The notes: a model not told the origin generated them from the letters alone. A DNA stretch of 36,915 nt from JBEINZ01 sp040377825 (GCA_040377825.1 JBEINZ010000005.1:1-36915); one strand, 5' to 3'. Shown: positions 1 to 8,685, counted from the first letter of the stretch. Program-made: numbers and translations.

Positions 1-159
1 CACCCGCGGCGGGATGGCGAAGATGTCCCCGCCCGGCTTGTAGGCCGTGGTGTAAAGCCAGACGAGCGGGGCGAGGAAGGCGATGATCGTGACAATAAGA
101 ACGCCGCCGCCGGCCGCCGTGGCAAGCTTGGACGTCAATCGATGGGCGCCCGCGGTCAT
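1..159 (-). CDS. Carbohydrate ABC transporter permease, MalG-type (partial, N-terminus only)
   Basis: The 53 N-terminal residues of an inner-membrane permease are visible and the gene runs off the left edge. A hydrophobic segment at about residues 14-32 is followed by a TTAYKP-GGDIFAIPP stretch, which matches the first membrane helix and early periplasmic loop of MalG-like (CUT1) permeases. The ATG at 157-159 overlaps the stop codon of the preceding permease gene (ATGA), so the two are translationally coupled. It should pair with that permease to form the channel for the binding protein encoded at 1160-2455. No ATPase gene is visible; it may lie beyond the edge. The family call is good, the substrate unknown. 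Confidence 0.85.
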   Translation of the reverse strand, partial: MTAGAHRLTSKLATAAGGGVLIVTIIAFLAPLVWLYTTAYKPGGDIFAIPPRV

Positions 160-1157
160 GGCTCGAGCTTTCTGTCGTAGCGGCCGATCAGAACGAAGAA
201 GATCGTGGCCATGAGGCCGACAAGGGCCAGCATGACGGCCGAAATCGCGCTTGCCGTGCCGATGTTGAAAAACTCCAAACCCTCTTTCACGGCCGCGATC
301 ATCAGCACGTTGGTCGCGTTGTTCGGGCCGCCATTGGTCGTGACGTAGATCGTATCGAACACCATCGAGGCGTCGATCATGCGAAGGAGCAGCGACAACA
401 AGATGGTCGGCACCATCACGGGGACGATGATCGTCGTGAAGCGCTGAAATGCCGTCGCGCCATCGACCTCGGCGGCCTCCAGCGTGCTCGCCGGGATCGC
501 TTTAAGACCTGCGAGCAGGATCAGCGCCATGAGCGGCGTCCACTGCCATACATCGATGAAGACAATGGTGGCGAGCGCCGTTTCCGGCGTTCCAAAGAAG
601 CCGCGTTCCCCTGAAATGTGCAGCACGCGCGCCCAAAAGCCGACGGGGCCGTAATCCGGCGTCAGTAGGCCTCGGAATACGAGACCGGCCGCGAGCGGCG
701 GGATGGCCAGTGGAATGAGCAGGAGCGCAAGGCAGACGCGGTTGAAACGGCTATCGCGCCACAGAAGCAGCGCAAGCGCAAAGCCGAGCACGAATTCGAG
801 CGCGACGGCGGCCACGACGAAGATCAGCGTATTGATCATGGCCGCGTGCATTGATGGATCGGTGACCATCTGCACGTAGTTATCGAAGCCGACGAAGGCG
901 GTGCGCTGCGGCCTCAAGAGATTGTAGCGGTAGAGGCTGTAGGTCAGCCCCATGACGGCCGGATAGACCGCGAAGACCAGGACGTAGCTGACAACCGGCA
1001 ACGTCAGGAACAACAGGAATAATCGCCGCCGCGCCTCGAGCGGCTCGCCCGGCGGCAGAAACCGGGCCCATAAGCCCGGCGACCGCCTTCGAACAAGCGG
1101 CTCGGCCGCGGCGGAGGCCGCGGTCGAACCGTGATCGAGGGGGGCGGAATGCGCCAT
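156..1157 (-). CDS. Carbohydrate ABC transporter permease, MalF/UgpA-type
   Basis: A 333-residue inner-membrane permease of the CUT1 sugar transporter family. A cytoplasmic N-terminus of about 55 residues precedes the first helix (LFLLFLTLPVVSYVLVFAV), and several further hydrophobic segments follow. The EAA loop that docks on the ATPase is clear near residue 233 (EAAEVDGATAFQRF). The ATG at 1157 was chosen because homologues begin just before the first helix and because it lies 2 bases after the stop of the binding-protein gene; the open frame upstream of it is only the shadow of that gene. It is second in an operon of binding protein, this permease and the MalG-type permease. The substrate is probably a sugar, polyol or sugar-like compound; the sequence does not say which. 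Confidence 0.92.
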   Translation of the reverse strand: MAHSAPLDHGSTAASAAAEPLVRRRSPGLWARFLPPGEPLEARRRLFLLFLTLPVVSYVLVFAVYPAVMGLTYSLYRYNLLRPQRTAFVGFDNYVQMVTDPSMHAAMINTLIFVVAAVALEFVLGFALALLLWRDSRFNRVCLALLLIPLAIPPLAAGLVFRGLLTPDYGPVGFWARVLHISGERGFFGTPETALATIVFIDVWQWTPLMALILLAGLKAIPASTLEAAEVDGATAFQRFTTIIVPVMVPTILLSLLLRMIDASMVFDTIYVTTNGGPNNATNVLMIAAVKEGLEFFNIGTASAISAVMLALVGLMATIFFVLIGRYDRKLEP

Positions 1158-1159
1158 GG

Positions 1160-2455
1160 TCAGAATAGCTTCTTCGCGCGCGCCTGGGCGTCGTCGAGCG
1201 CGGCCTTCGGATCGGCATTGCCGGCTAGGACGGCGTTGACGGCGGTGCCGAGGATGTCCTGGATTTCCGGATATTCCGGGATGCGCGGACGATAGTCGCC
1301 GTCGCCCTTTTCGAAGGAATCCGCGATGATCGGCAGGAACGGATACTTCGCGAGAAGTTCCGCGTCCGCCAAGGTGCTCTTGCGGATGTAGCCGCCGGCG
1401 CCGAGCAGCGCGAGCTGCTTTTGGCCGTCCTTGCTGGTCAGATATTTGATAACGGTCCATGCCGCCTTTTGGCGGGCGGCGGAGACGTCCTTGTTGATCG
1501 ACAGGCCCCAGCCGCCGATGCCGTATTTCGGCGCGACGCCTTCGCCCGGCGGCGCCTTGATCAGCGCGAACTTGCCGACGACCTTTGACCGCGCCGGATC
1601 GCCGTAGCTCGCCGCGCCGACCGACCAAGTCTGCATCGTGGCGGCGACACCTTGCCGGAAGGCCTCCTCGCGGCCGCCCCAATCGTAATCGACGGCGCCG
1701 GGAGGGGCCGCCTTGTCGAACAGCGCCTTATAGACCGTCAGGCTCTTGATATTGGCGGGCGAATTGATCGCGGGCATGCCGGAGGCATCGAGGATCGAGC
1801 CGCCGAGCTGGGCGTTGTACTGCATCCAGTCCTGCGCCACCGCCGGCCCCTTTTGACCGTTGGCGACCCAGCCATACTGGCCCTTGGCGCGATCGGTGAT
1901 CTTTTCGGCGGCTGCCTGCAGTTCCTGCATGGTTTGCGGGGCCTTCAGGCCGGCGGCGGCGAAGAGATCAGATCGATAGACCAGCAGATTGGCATAGCCG
2001 GAGAATGGAAACGCGACCTGTTGACCCTTGTAGCCGCCGAGCGAGTTCATCACGACCGGATAGATATCGGCGACATCGATTTCGGCCTTGTCGGCCTCGA
2101 TCATTCTGGCAAGGTCGATGACCTGCCCGCTGGTCGCGTATTGACCGGACATGACGTTGTCCATGGTCACGATGTCGTAGCCGCCGGTATTGCCGACGAA
2201 GTCCGCCGAGGTCTTCGTCATGAGCTCGCCGTAGTTCATGATGTCGACCTTAATCGCGATGCCGGTCTTGGCCTCGACCGTCGGCGCGAGCTTCGCCATG
2301 GCGGCGGCGAAGGGATCGTTCATGGAAGCGATGTTCAAGGTCACGTCGGCCGCCCGAGCCGAAGACCAAATGGCCGAGGTCATCATTGAGGCTACGAGAA
2401 GCGCAACGGCCGCCGCGGCGGATCCGGGTTTCATCGCCATACGATACTTGTCCAT
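1160..2455 (-). CDS. Extracellular solute-binding protein, family 1 (sugar ABC transporter)
   Basis: A 431-residue periplasmic binding protein that would deliver a carbohydrate-like ligand to the two downstream permeases. A Sec signal peptide covers about residues 1-34 (hydrophobic AAAVALLVASMM, ending near SSARAAD). The mature part has the family-1 pattern: a YDIVTMDN segment, a GYANLLVYR hinge region, and a late GGWGLSINKD followed by AAWTVIKYLTS. The ATG at 2455 was chosen because AGAGG lies about 8 bases upstream and the signal peptide then begins correctly; the reading frame stays open further upstream without a credible site. It is the first gene of a minus-strand operon and diverges from the DUF4243-amidohydrolase-BtpA-kinase operon, which suggests that the two share a regulator and a substrate. 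Confidence 0.92.
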   Translation of the reverse strand: MDKYRMAMKPGSAAAAVALLVASMMTSAIWSSARAADVTLNIASMNDPFAAAMAKLAPTVEAKTGIAIKVDIMNYGELMTKTSADFVGNTGGYDIVTMDNVMSGQYATSGQVIDLARMIEADKAEIDVADIYPVVMNSLGGYKGQQVAFPFSGYANLLVYRSDLFAAAGLKAPQTMQELQAAAEKITDRAKGQYGWVANGQKGPAVAQDWMQYNAQLGGSILDASGMPAINSPANIKSLTVYKALFDKAAPPGAVDYDWGGREEAFRQGVAATMQTWSVGAASYGDPARSKVVGKFALIKAPPGEGVAPKYGIGGWGLSINKDVSAARQKAAWTVIKYLTSKDGQKQLALLGAGGYIRKSTLADAELLAKYPFLPIIADSFEKGDGDYRPRIPEYPEIQDILGTAVNAVLAGNADPKAALDDAQARAKKLF

Positions 2456-2577
2456 GGGATACCTCTTTCTGGATCCCGCCGCTCCCATTCGAAGCTCACG
2501 GGTTCGCCATACGATGGCACGAAACCGACGATAGCACACACCATGCCAATTGAAACAAGAGTGAACCAAATCGAACA

Positions 2578-2605
2578 TTGTCAAACGTCGAGACACATGT
2601 AAGAT
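2578..2605 (+). promoter_or_regulatory. Candidate sigma-70 promoter of the 2733-7383 operon
   Basis: TTGTCA (2578-2583), a 16-base spacer, then TAAGAT (2600-2605) lie in the 277-base divergent region. The boxes match consensus at 5/6 and 4/6 positions. Transcription would begin near 2612, about 120 bases before the first gene. This is pattern matching only. Confidence 0.35.
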
Positions 2606-2653
2606 CGTTTTCAATCGGATTTGCGCCCTGGTATGGCCCATGCTTTCCCCGGC

Positions 2654-2665
2654 TTTGTTCACAAA
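2654..2665. promoter_or_regulatory. 12-base palindrome, candidate operator
   Basis: TTTGTTCACAAA reads TTTGT-TC-ACAAA, with perfect 5-base arms around a 2-base centre. It sits between the candidate promoter at 2578-2605 and the first gene of the plus operon, a good place for a repressor. No cognate regulator is encoded in the window. Short palindromes can arise by chance. Confidence 0.25.
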
Positions 2666-2732
2666 CGAGAAAACGCGGGGGCGTTGATAGAGGATGAACT
2701 CAATTTCGGCGCCCGGAAAGGCGGCAGGCAGC

Positions 2733-3836
2733 ATGTTTTCTGATCACTCCCTGGCGGATATGTCGCCATGGTCGACGGTCGATCTTTGCTCGCTTTCGCG
2801 ATTGTCGACGACCGAGCAGGCACGCGCGCGCGCGACGACTGACCGGTTGATCGCCGAGACCACGACCGATAGCGCCGAGTTCCCGGTCATGTTGGCCAAC
2901 CACTTGCCGATGATCCTGGAGATTCTTTGCCGATTGGGCGCGTCGTCCGATCGGCTGGAGGCCTATGGGGAAGCCTATAATCGCGTCAACGCTGTGCCGG
3001 CGCTCGGCGCGTCGACAGCCCCGCTCGATGCAGCAACGTGGCGCGCGGCGCGCGGCGATCGGACGCGGGAGGCGGATCTGCGCGCCTTCTTTGTCGGCGA
3101 GGCCCAGCGGCTCGGCCGAGCGGCGATCCGGATTTACATGCCCGATCTCGTCAGGGGCGTCGGCGCCAGCGCATTTCACGGCCTGATGCGGCTCGCCTAT
3201 GGCGTGCTGCGCGACGATTTCGAGGAAATCGGCACCGCGCTTGGCTATTGGGCCGCGACCTACTTGCCGCTGCGCGACGAGCCGAACTGCGATCCAGTGA
3301 CCGACGAACCCTTGGCGCTTGCCATCTACATGCGCGAGCAAGCGTGCTTTCAGCAGGCAGAGTTCGATCATTGCTTGCTCTGGAACTGGATTCACGGCGT
3401 CGGCAACATGGACGCCTTCGGTCCGGTGATCGGCCGGCTGGCCGTCGGGCCGAACACGCTTGACAAGGTCGCTGCGGCCTCGACTGCGCTCTATGCCTCG
3501 ACCATGAGCTTCGAAGCTCTGCACGCCTTCACCGGCAGCTATTGGGTGCGGCTGGTTGCCTTCGAATTGGACGATCCGTTGCCGCTGGTTCGCCATTTCT
3601 GGCAGGGGATCCTCTCGGTCTATCCGAAAATCGGCATGCCCCTTCCGGCGTCAGCGGAGGAAATCGCGGAACTGCGCGCCCTCGCCCCGCCGCCGGACGT
3701 CGAGATCGCGGCCGCGGCGGTCGCCTCCGACGATGAGCATGACCCGAGCCTCGTGTTCACGGCCCTGCAGGAATTTGCACGGACAGGCGATCCCGTTTTC
3801 CGCGTTCTCGCCGCCAAGCGCATGAGACTTCTATGA
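2733..3836 (+). CDS. Questin oxidase-like protein (DUF4243)
   Basis: A protein of 367 residues (380 from the alternative ATG at 2694) resembling the DUF4243/questin oxidase family, whose fungal members take part in Baeyer-Villiger-type ring oxidation in anthraquinone pathways. Family-like features are an early NHLPMILEILCRLGAS segment, a central HGLMRLAYGVL segment, GYWAATYLPL, and a late ALHAFTGSYW segment, with several conserved histidines. It looks cytoplasmic, with no signal peptide or membrane helix. The start at 2733 has GGAAAGG 11 bases upstream; the ATG at 2694 has its purine-rich stretch directly adjacent, so it is less likely. The gene overlaps the next by ATGA, so it is coupled to an amidohydrolase in a sugar-transport divergon. 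The bacterial function is not known; the family call rests on remembered motifs. Confidence 0.72.
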   Translation: MFSDHSLADMSPWSTVDLCSLSRLSTTEQARARATTDRLIAETTTDSAEFPVMLANHLPMILEILCRLGASSDRLEAYGEAYNRVNAVPALGASTAPLDAATWRAARGDRTREADLRAFFVGEAQRLGRAAIRIYMPDLVRGVGASAFHGLMRLAYGVLRDDFEEIGTALGYWAATYLPLRDEPNCDPVTDEPLALAIYMREQACFQQAEFDHCLLWNWIHGVGNMDAFGPVIGRLAVGPNTLDKVAAASTALYASTMSFEALHAFTGSYWVRLVAFELDDPLPLVRHFWQGILSVYPKIGMPLPASAEEIAELRALAPPPDVEIAAAAVASDDEHDPSLVFTALQEFARTGDPVFRVLAAKRMRLL

Positions 3837-5014
3837 CCAGCGAACTGATCTTGTGCTCGGGCCGGCTGCCCAGCCGCGAGGGCTTGTACGACATTGCGAT
3901 CAAGAACGGGCGCATTGACCGCATCGCGCCGGCTGGAGAACAGCAAGACGCCGCGCCAGTTCTTGATCTCGCCGGCCGCCTCTTGCTGCCGGCGCTGGTC
4001 GAAGGCCACATCCACCTTGACAAAACCTTCCTCGGCCTACCCTGGAAGCCGCATCGGCCGGGCGACACGATCGCGGCGCGGATCGCGGCGGAACGCGCCG
4101 AACGCGAGGGGCTTGGCGTGCCGCTCGCCGAACGGGCGCGGCTTCTGGTCGAGCGTATCTCGGCGTTCGGCACGGTGGCGCTGCGCGGCCATGTCGATGT
4201 CGATGAGTCGATCGGCCTGACGTACCTGGAAACCTTGCTCGGCCTCGCCGAAGCCCTGTCCGACCGGATGACGATGCAGTTCGTCGCCTTCCCGCAAAGC
4301 GGGATCTCGCCGCGCGTGGCCGAGCTTCTCGACGAGGCTCTCCAGCTCGGCGCGGCGGTCATCGGCGGGCTCGACCCGGCGGGGATCGACGGCAATATCG
4401 AGGGCCATCTCGGCACGGTCTTTCGTCTTGCGGAAAAACACGGCGCGCGGATCGATATTCATCTGCATGACGGCGGAACGCTCGGCACCTTCGAGCTTCG
4501 CCAAATCGCGGCGCGCTCCAAGGCGCTTGGCCTCGGCGGGCGCGTGGCGGTCAGCCATGCCTTCGCGCTCGGAATAGTCGACGATCGCGAGTTCGACCAG
4601 ACGGCGCGCGCACTTGCCGATGGCGGTGTCGCGATCATGACGAACGGACCCGGCGCCGACGCCATCCCGCCGGTGAAGCGGCTGATCGAGGCCGGCGTCA
4701 TCGTTTTTGGCGGATCCGACAACATCCGCGACGCTTGGTCGCCCTATGGCAACGGCGATCTCTTGGAGCGTGCCGCGATGATCGGCTACCGGGCGGATTT
4801 CCGTGCCGATGCGGATGTCGAGCGCGCCTTCGAACTGGTGACGGCCGCCCCGCGCCAGGTGCTCGGGCTGGAACCGGTCACGCTTGCCGTGGGATCGCCG
4901 GCCGACTTGATCGCGCTTCCTGCCTCCGGCATCGCGGAAGCGGTCGTCGGCCACGACCGCGACCGGATCGTGATCAAGGCGGGACGGGTTCTGTCGACAC
5001 ACACCGCAGCCTGA
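3833..5014 (+). CDS. Cytosine deaminase-like metal-dependent amidohydrolase
   Basis: A 393-residue cytoplasmic amidohydrolase of the CodA/cytosine deaminase subfamily, which deaminates or hydrolyses cyclic amidines and amides. Visible metal and catalytic motifs are HIHLDK (residues 59-64), a later DIHLHD, VSHAFALG and GSDNIRDAW, in the order expected for this TIM barrel. The length is near that of E. coli CodA (about 430). The start ATG overlaps the previous stop (ATGA), and BtpA follows after 45 bases. The family includes enzymes for cytosine, creatinine, isocytosine and N-alkyl ammelides, so substrate cannot be read from sequence. Its place with a sugar kinase and a sugar ABC transporter suggests a substrate carrying both a ring and a sugar-like part (inference). 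Confidence 0.87.
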   Translation: MTSELILCSGRLPSREGLYDIAIKNGRIDRIAPAGEQQDAAPVLDLAGRLLLPALVEGHIHLDKTFLGLPWKPHRPGDTIAARIAAERAEREGLGVPLAERARLLVERISAFGTVALRGHVDVDESIGLTYLETLLGLAEALSDRMTMQFVAFPQSGISPRVAELLDEALQLGAAVIGGLDPAGIDGNIEGHLGTVFRLAEKHGARIDIHLHDGGTLGTFELRQIAARSKALGLGGRVAVSHAFALGIVDDREFDQTARALADGGVAIMTNGPGADAIPPVKRLIEAGVIVFGGSDNIRDAWSPYGNGDLLERAAMIGYRADFRADADVERAFELVTAAPRQVLGLEPVTLAVGSPADLIALPASGIAEAVVGHDRDRIVIKAGRVLSTHTAA

Positions 5015-5059
5015 GCCCTATTCTCACTTCGCCTTAAGTCGCATTCGGGAGACACCTAG

Positions 5060-5863
5060 ATGATTTTTGATTTCTTCGGGTCCAAAAAGAAAACCGTGAT
5101 CGCAATGGCCCATATCGGCGCCATGCCCGGCTCGCCGCTTTATGATGCCGATGGCGGTCTCAACAAGCTGATCGACGGTGTCCTCGCCGATGTCGAGCAG
5201 CTGCAGGCCGGCGGCGTCGACGCCATCATGTTCGGCAACGAAAACGACAGGCCCTATCTGTTGCAGGCGACGACGGAGAGCGTGGCGGCGATGACCGCGA
5301 TCGTCACGGCCGTGAAGCCGGCCTTGAAGGTGCCGTTCGGCGTCAACTATCTGTGGGATCCGAAAGCGAGCGTGGCGATTGGCGCGATCACCGGCGCGCG
5401 CTTCGTGCGCGAGATCTTCACTGGCCTCTTCGCTTCGGACATGGGCCTTTGGCAGCCCGATTGCGCCGGCGCGGCACGGCTTCGCCATGCGCTTGGCCGC
5501 GACGACATGAAGATGCTGTTCAACATCAATGCCGAATTCGCCTATTCGCTCGATCAACGGCCAATCGCGCTGCGCGCCAAGAGCGCGGTGTTTTCCTCGG
5601 TGGCCGATGCGATCCTGGTTTCCGGGCCGATCACGGGGCAGCCGACCGAACAATCCGATTTGCGCGCGGTGGTCGAAGCCGTCGGCGGCGACGTGCCGGT
5701 CTTCGCCAATACCGGCGTCAATCTCGACAATGTCCATTCCGTCATGGCGCTGGCGAGCGGCGCGATCATCGGCACGCATTTCAAAGTCGACGGCAATACT
5801 TGGAACGCGGTGGACGGCGAGCGCGTGAGGCGCTTTATGGATGTCGTTGAAACCTTGCGTTGA
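5060..5863 (+). CDS. BtpA/SgcQ family TIM-barrel protein
   Basis: A 267-residue protein of the BtpA/SgcQ family. It shows the N-terminal MAHIGAMPGSPLYD motif, the GVDAIMFGNENDRPY segment, GVNYLWDPKASVAIG, and the C-terminal GTHFKVDGNTWNAVD segment. Cyanobacterial BtpA was linked to photosystem I accumulation, and E. coli SgcQ lies in a putative sugar operon; a clear biochemical activity is not established to my knowledge. GGGAG lies about 9 bases before the ATG. It sits between the amidohydrolase and an FGGY kinase, which favours a sugar or sugar-phosphate substrate over any photosynthetic role. The fold resembles phosphate-binding TIM barrels, so a lyase or glycosyl-cleaving role on a phosphorylated intermediate is possible but unproven. 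Confidence 0.9.
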   Translation: MIFDFFGSKKKTVIAMAHIGAMPGSPLYDADGGLNKLIDGVLADVEQLQAGGVDAIMFGNENDRPYLLQATTESVAAMTAIVTAVKPALKVPFGVNYLWDPKASVAIGAITGARFVREIFTGLFASDMGLWQPDCAGAARLRHALGRDDMKMLFNINAEFAYSLDQRPIALRAKSAVFSSVADAILVSGPITGQPTEQSDLRAVVEAVGGDVPVFANTGVNLDNVHSVMALASGAIIGTHFKVDGNTWNAVDGERVRRFMDVVETLR

Positions 5864-5886
5864 GTTTCGCCATCCGGAGCCGTGCC

Positions 5887-7383
5887 ATGGCCTATGTGAT
5901 CGGTCTCGATATCGGTACGACCTCGACCATCGGCATCCTGATCGCCCTGCCCGACCGCGTGCTTTCCCTGGCGTCACGCCCGGTGACCCTACGCTCGCCC
6001 CAGCCGGGCTGGGCCGAGGAAGATCCCGCCGAATGGTGGGCCAACGCCGCCGCGATTACCCGCGAGCTGATCGCCACCGCCGGGATCAAGGCCTCTGACG
6101 TCGCCGCCGTCGGCGTCACCGGCATGTTGCCGGCCGTCATATTGCTCGATGAAGCCGGCAAAGTGATACGGCCGAGCATTCAGCAAAGCGACGCTCGGTG
6201 CGGGGCGGAGGTCGCCGATCTCAGGGCCGAGCGTGATGAGGCGGCCTTTATCGCCAAGGCCGGCAACGGCATCAACCAGCAGCTCGTAACCGCCAAGCTG
6301 CGCTGGATCGAGCGGCACGAACCAGACGTCTTCGCGCGGATCGCGACCGTTTTCGGCTCGTATGACTATGTGAATTTCCGGCTGACCGGCGAACGCGCGG
6401 TGGAGCAGAACTGGGCGCTGGAAGCCGGCTTCGTCGATGTGACGCGGCACGCGATCGACGACGATCTCGTGGCGCTGGCCCATGTCCCGCGCGCCGCAGT
6501 GCCCCGCCTCGTGCGCTCGCATGAGATTCTTGGCCATGTCATCGAAGCGGCGGCGGCGCAGACAGGGCTCGCGTCCGGCACGCCGGTGGTGGGCGGCGCG
6601 GCGGATTTGATTGCCTCCGCGCTCGGCGCGGGGATTACCCGGGCCGGCGACGTCCTTTTGAAATTCGGCGGCTCGGTCGACATCCTGATCGCGACCGATA
6701 AGGTCGCGCCCGATCCGAGGCTTTATCTCGATTATCACCTCGTGCCCGGCCTCTACATGCCGAATGGTTGTCTGTCGACTGGCGGATCGGCGCTGAATTG
6801 GTTCGCGCGCGGCTTCGCGGGCGGCGAGGCGAATGCGGCGCATGCTGCCGGCCTCACGCTGCATCAGCATCTCGATTGTCTCGCCGAAGCCAAGCCCGCC
6901 GGCTCCGAGGGGCTTGTCATCCTGCCTTACTTCCTCGGCGAGAAGACCCCGATCCATGACCCCGCAGCGCGCGGCGTCTTCGACGGGCTCACGCTATCCC
7001 ATGATATCGGCCATGTCTGGCGCGCGCTTCTGGAGGCCTACGCCTACGCGCTTCTGCATCACGTCGAAGTCCTGAATGCGATCGGCCACCGCACCGAGTG
7101 CTACCTCGCCTCCGACGGCGGTTCCAACAGCCGGATCTGGATGCAAATCGTCGCCGATGTCCTGCAGGCGCCCGTGCAGCGGCTGACCGGTCATCCCGGC
7201 TCCTGCCTCGGCGCGGCCTGGACGGCGGCCATCGGCGCGGGCCTCACCGAGGATTGGAGCGGCATCGGCGCCTTCGTCGACCGCGCCGATCGGTTGGAGC
7301 CGGATCCGGCGACGGCGCCGGTGCATAGGGCCGGATATGCGAGATATCGGCAGCTCTACCGCCGACTCTATGGCGGCGCGTGA
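5887..7383 (+). CDS. FGGY-family carbohydrate kinase (xylulokinase-like)
   Basis: A 498-residue cytoplasmic kinase that would use ATP to phosphorylate a ketose, polyol or related sugar. The N-terminal phosphate motif is GLDIGTTSTIGI, the presumed catalytic Asp is in GGAADLIASALGAG, and the second FGGY signature region (GEKTPIHDPAARGVFDGL) and the ATP-site ASDGGSNSRIWMQ follow. The length is typical. The ATG at 5887 has GGAG about 8 bases upstream and gives the usual family N-terminus; the TTG at 5860 would overlap the BtpA gene and is less likely. It is the last gene of the plus operon, 23 bases after BtpA. Substrate specificity cannot be predicted from sequence in this family. Confidence 0.92.
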   Translation: MAYVIGLDIGTTSTIGILIALPDRVLSLASRPVTLRSPQPGWAEEDPAEWWANAAAITRELIATAGIKASDVAAVGVTGMLPAVILLDEAGKVIRPSIQQSDARCGAEVADLRAERDEAAFIAKAGNGINQQLVTAKLRWIERHEPDVFARIATVFGSYDYVNFRLTGERAVEQNWALEAGFVDVTRHAIDDDLVALAHVPRAAVPRLVRSHEILGHVIEAAAAQTGLASGTPVVGGAADLIASALGAGITRAGDVLLKFGGSVDILIATDKVAPDPRLYLDYHLVPGLYMPNGCLSTGGSALNWFARGFAGGEANAAHAAGLTLHQHLDCLAEAKPAGSEGLVILPYFLGEKTPIHDPAARGVFDGLTLSHDIGHVWRALLEAYAYALLHHVEVLNAIGHRTECYLASDGGSNSRIWMQIVADVLQAPVQRLTGHPGSCLGAAWTAAIGAGLTEDWSGIGAFVDRADRLEPDPATAPVHRAGYARYRQLYRRLYGGA

Positions 7384-7415
7384 CGACATCATAAGCCGGC
7401 AAACTGACGCTTAAA

Positions 7416-7529
7416 GCCTGTCCCGTTCGGTGCGAAGTGATCCGAACGAAGAGGACTGGCTCAAGTTCTATGGCCTGGAGCAATTCCGTGTCGCTCGGAT
7501 GATTCCATACGAGCGGGAAATGCTCTAGG
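7416..7529 (+). repeat. Dispersed palindromic repeat, copy A
   Basis: About 114 bases aligning along their whole length with the reverse complement of 21793-21907. It contains two inverted repeats: GTTCGG...CCGAAC (7425-7446) and a longer one framed by GAGCAATTCC and GGAAATGCTC with inner CGCTCG/CGAGCG arms. It lies between two convergent genes and its right part encodes the last 22 codons of the D-hydroxyacid dehydrogenase on the minus strand. It looks like a mobile, non-autonomous REP-type intergenic element that may also end transcription from both sides. Confidence 0.8.
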
Positions 7530-8483
7530 CCACGGCGTCTCCGCAACGGGCGTGATCGGCGCGCCGCGCTCGAACCACGCGGCGAGATTGTCGACGACCA
7601 GTTGACCCATGGCGTTGCGGGTATGCACGGAAGCCGAGCCAACATGGGGCAGGAGCACGACCCGGTCGAGCGCGATGAGGTCTTTCGGGAAGCACGGCTC
7701 CGCTTCGAAAACGTCAAGGCCGGCGGCGCGGATCGTGCCGGAATGCAGCGCCTGAACGAGCGCCGCCTCATCGACCACGGAGCCCCGGCCGATATTGATC
7801 AAGGTGCCGTCCGAGCCGAGCGCCTCCAGGACCGATGCGTCGATCAGGTGACGCGTGCCCGCCCCGCCGGGTACCACGACGAGAAGCACGTTCACGTCGC
7901 GCGCCATGTCATGGAGGCTCGGATAGTAGCGGTAGGGCACGTCCTCGGCCGGGCGGCGGTTGTGATAGACGACTGGGATGCCAAAGGCATCGGCCCGCTT
8001 GGCGATTGCCTTGCCGATCCGGCCGAGGCCGACGATGCCGATGGTCCGGTCGCGCAGCGAAAGCGGCGTCAGCGGATAGGGCCGCTGAAGCCAGTCGCCG
8101 GCGCGCAGATGTCGCTCGGCCGCGGCGAGTTCGCGAACCGTCATGATGAGGAGACCGAAGGCCGTGTCGGCGACTTCCTCGGTTAGGACTTCCGGCGTAT
8201 TGGTCACGACGACGCCCCGCGCACCGGCATGGGCGGCGTCGACCGTGTCGTAGCCGACCCCGAAATTCGCGATGATCTCGAGCGCGGGAAGCCGGTCGAT
8301 CAGACCGGCGTCGACATGGGCATGCGCGCCCGTCGCCACTGCCCGGATGCGCGGCGCGATATCATTCAGGAAGGCATCCGGATCCGCCGCCTCCCAAAGC
8401 CGATGAACGGTGAAGCGCGCCTCCAGCCCGTCGCGGATGAGCGGCATCATGGGACCGAGCATCAGGACATCGGGAGCAAACAT
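7461..8483 (-). CDS. D-isomer-specific 2-hydroxyacid dehydrogenase (glyoxylate/hydroxypyruvate reductase-like)
   Basis: A 340-residue NAD(P)-dependent cytoplasmic dehydrogenase that would interconvert a 2-ketoacid such as glyoxylate or hydroxypyruvate and its D-hydroxyacid. The nucleotide-binding GLGRIG is at residues 152-157, catalytic Arg at 233 (INIGRGS), Glu at 262 (EAEP) and His at 280 (LPHVGS), the full catalytic triad. The start at 8483 has GAAAGG 8 bases upstream; the longer open frame lacks a site. Residues 319-340 are encoded by the palindromic repeat copy A, so the natural family C-terminus has probably been replaced by a repeat-derived tail; the core enzyme is intact. It diverges from the beta-hydroxyacid dehydrogenase gene and converges on the FGGY kinase. 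Confidence 0.93.
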   Translation of the reverse strand: MFAPDVLMLGPMMPLIRDGLEARFTVHRLWEAADPDAFLNDIAPRIRAVATGAHAHVDAGLIDRLPALEIIANFGVGYDTVDAAHAGARGVVVTNTPEVLTEEVADTAFGLLIMTVRELAAAERHLRAGDWLQRPYPLTPLSLRDRTIGIVGLGRIGKAIAKRADAFGIPVVYHNRRPAEDVPYRYYPSLHDMARDVNVLLVVVPGGAGTRHLIDASVLEALGSDGTLINIGRGSVVDEAALVQALHSGTIRAAGLDVFEAEPCFPKDLIALDRVVLLPHVGSASVHTRNAMGQLVVDNLAAWFERGAPITPVAETPWPRAFPARMESSERHGIAPGHRT

Positions 8484-8542
8484 AGCGAGACCTTTCGCGG
8501 CGGCGGGCAAGGGGACCAAATCAGGTCCTTGAATCCAAGGCA

Positions 8543-8563
8543 AAATCGAACGAAACGCGATTT
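8543..8563. promoter_or_regulatory. Inverted repeat in divergent promoter region, candidate operator
   Basis: AAATCG and CGATTT arms (6 bases each) flank AACGAAACG in the 202-base region between two divergent dehydrogenase genes. Its position would suit an operator controlling both. No regulator is encoded nearby, so this is tentative. Confidence 0.22.
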
Positions 8564-8685
8564 CACACAAGGCGGATTGGCTCTAACATGGTGCCTTCGG
8601 GCCGTCCATGCGCGGCCTTCGCCGAACAAGGGTCCGCGTCGTAAGCGACCGGCGATCCGGACCGTCGCACATTGGGAGGAATGAC

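Noticed and set aside
2700..3596. Long antisense reading frames opposite DUF4243 and many similar ones across the window
   Set aside because: They mirror the G/C third-position bias of the real genes, have Arg/Ala-rich composition and match no family.
5060..5863. BtpA as evidence for photosynthesis genes
   Set aside because: BtpA/SgcQ proteins occur widely in non-photosynthetic bacteria, and the neighbours are sugar- and base-related.
8608..8685. N-terminal extension of the beta-hydroxyacid dehydrogenase
   Set aside because: The extra 26 residues are Arg-rich and unconserved, and GGGAGGA lies just before the internal ATG at 8686.
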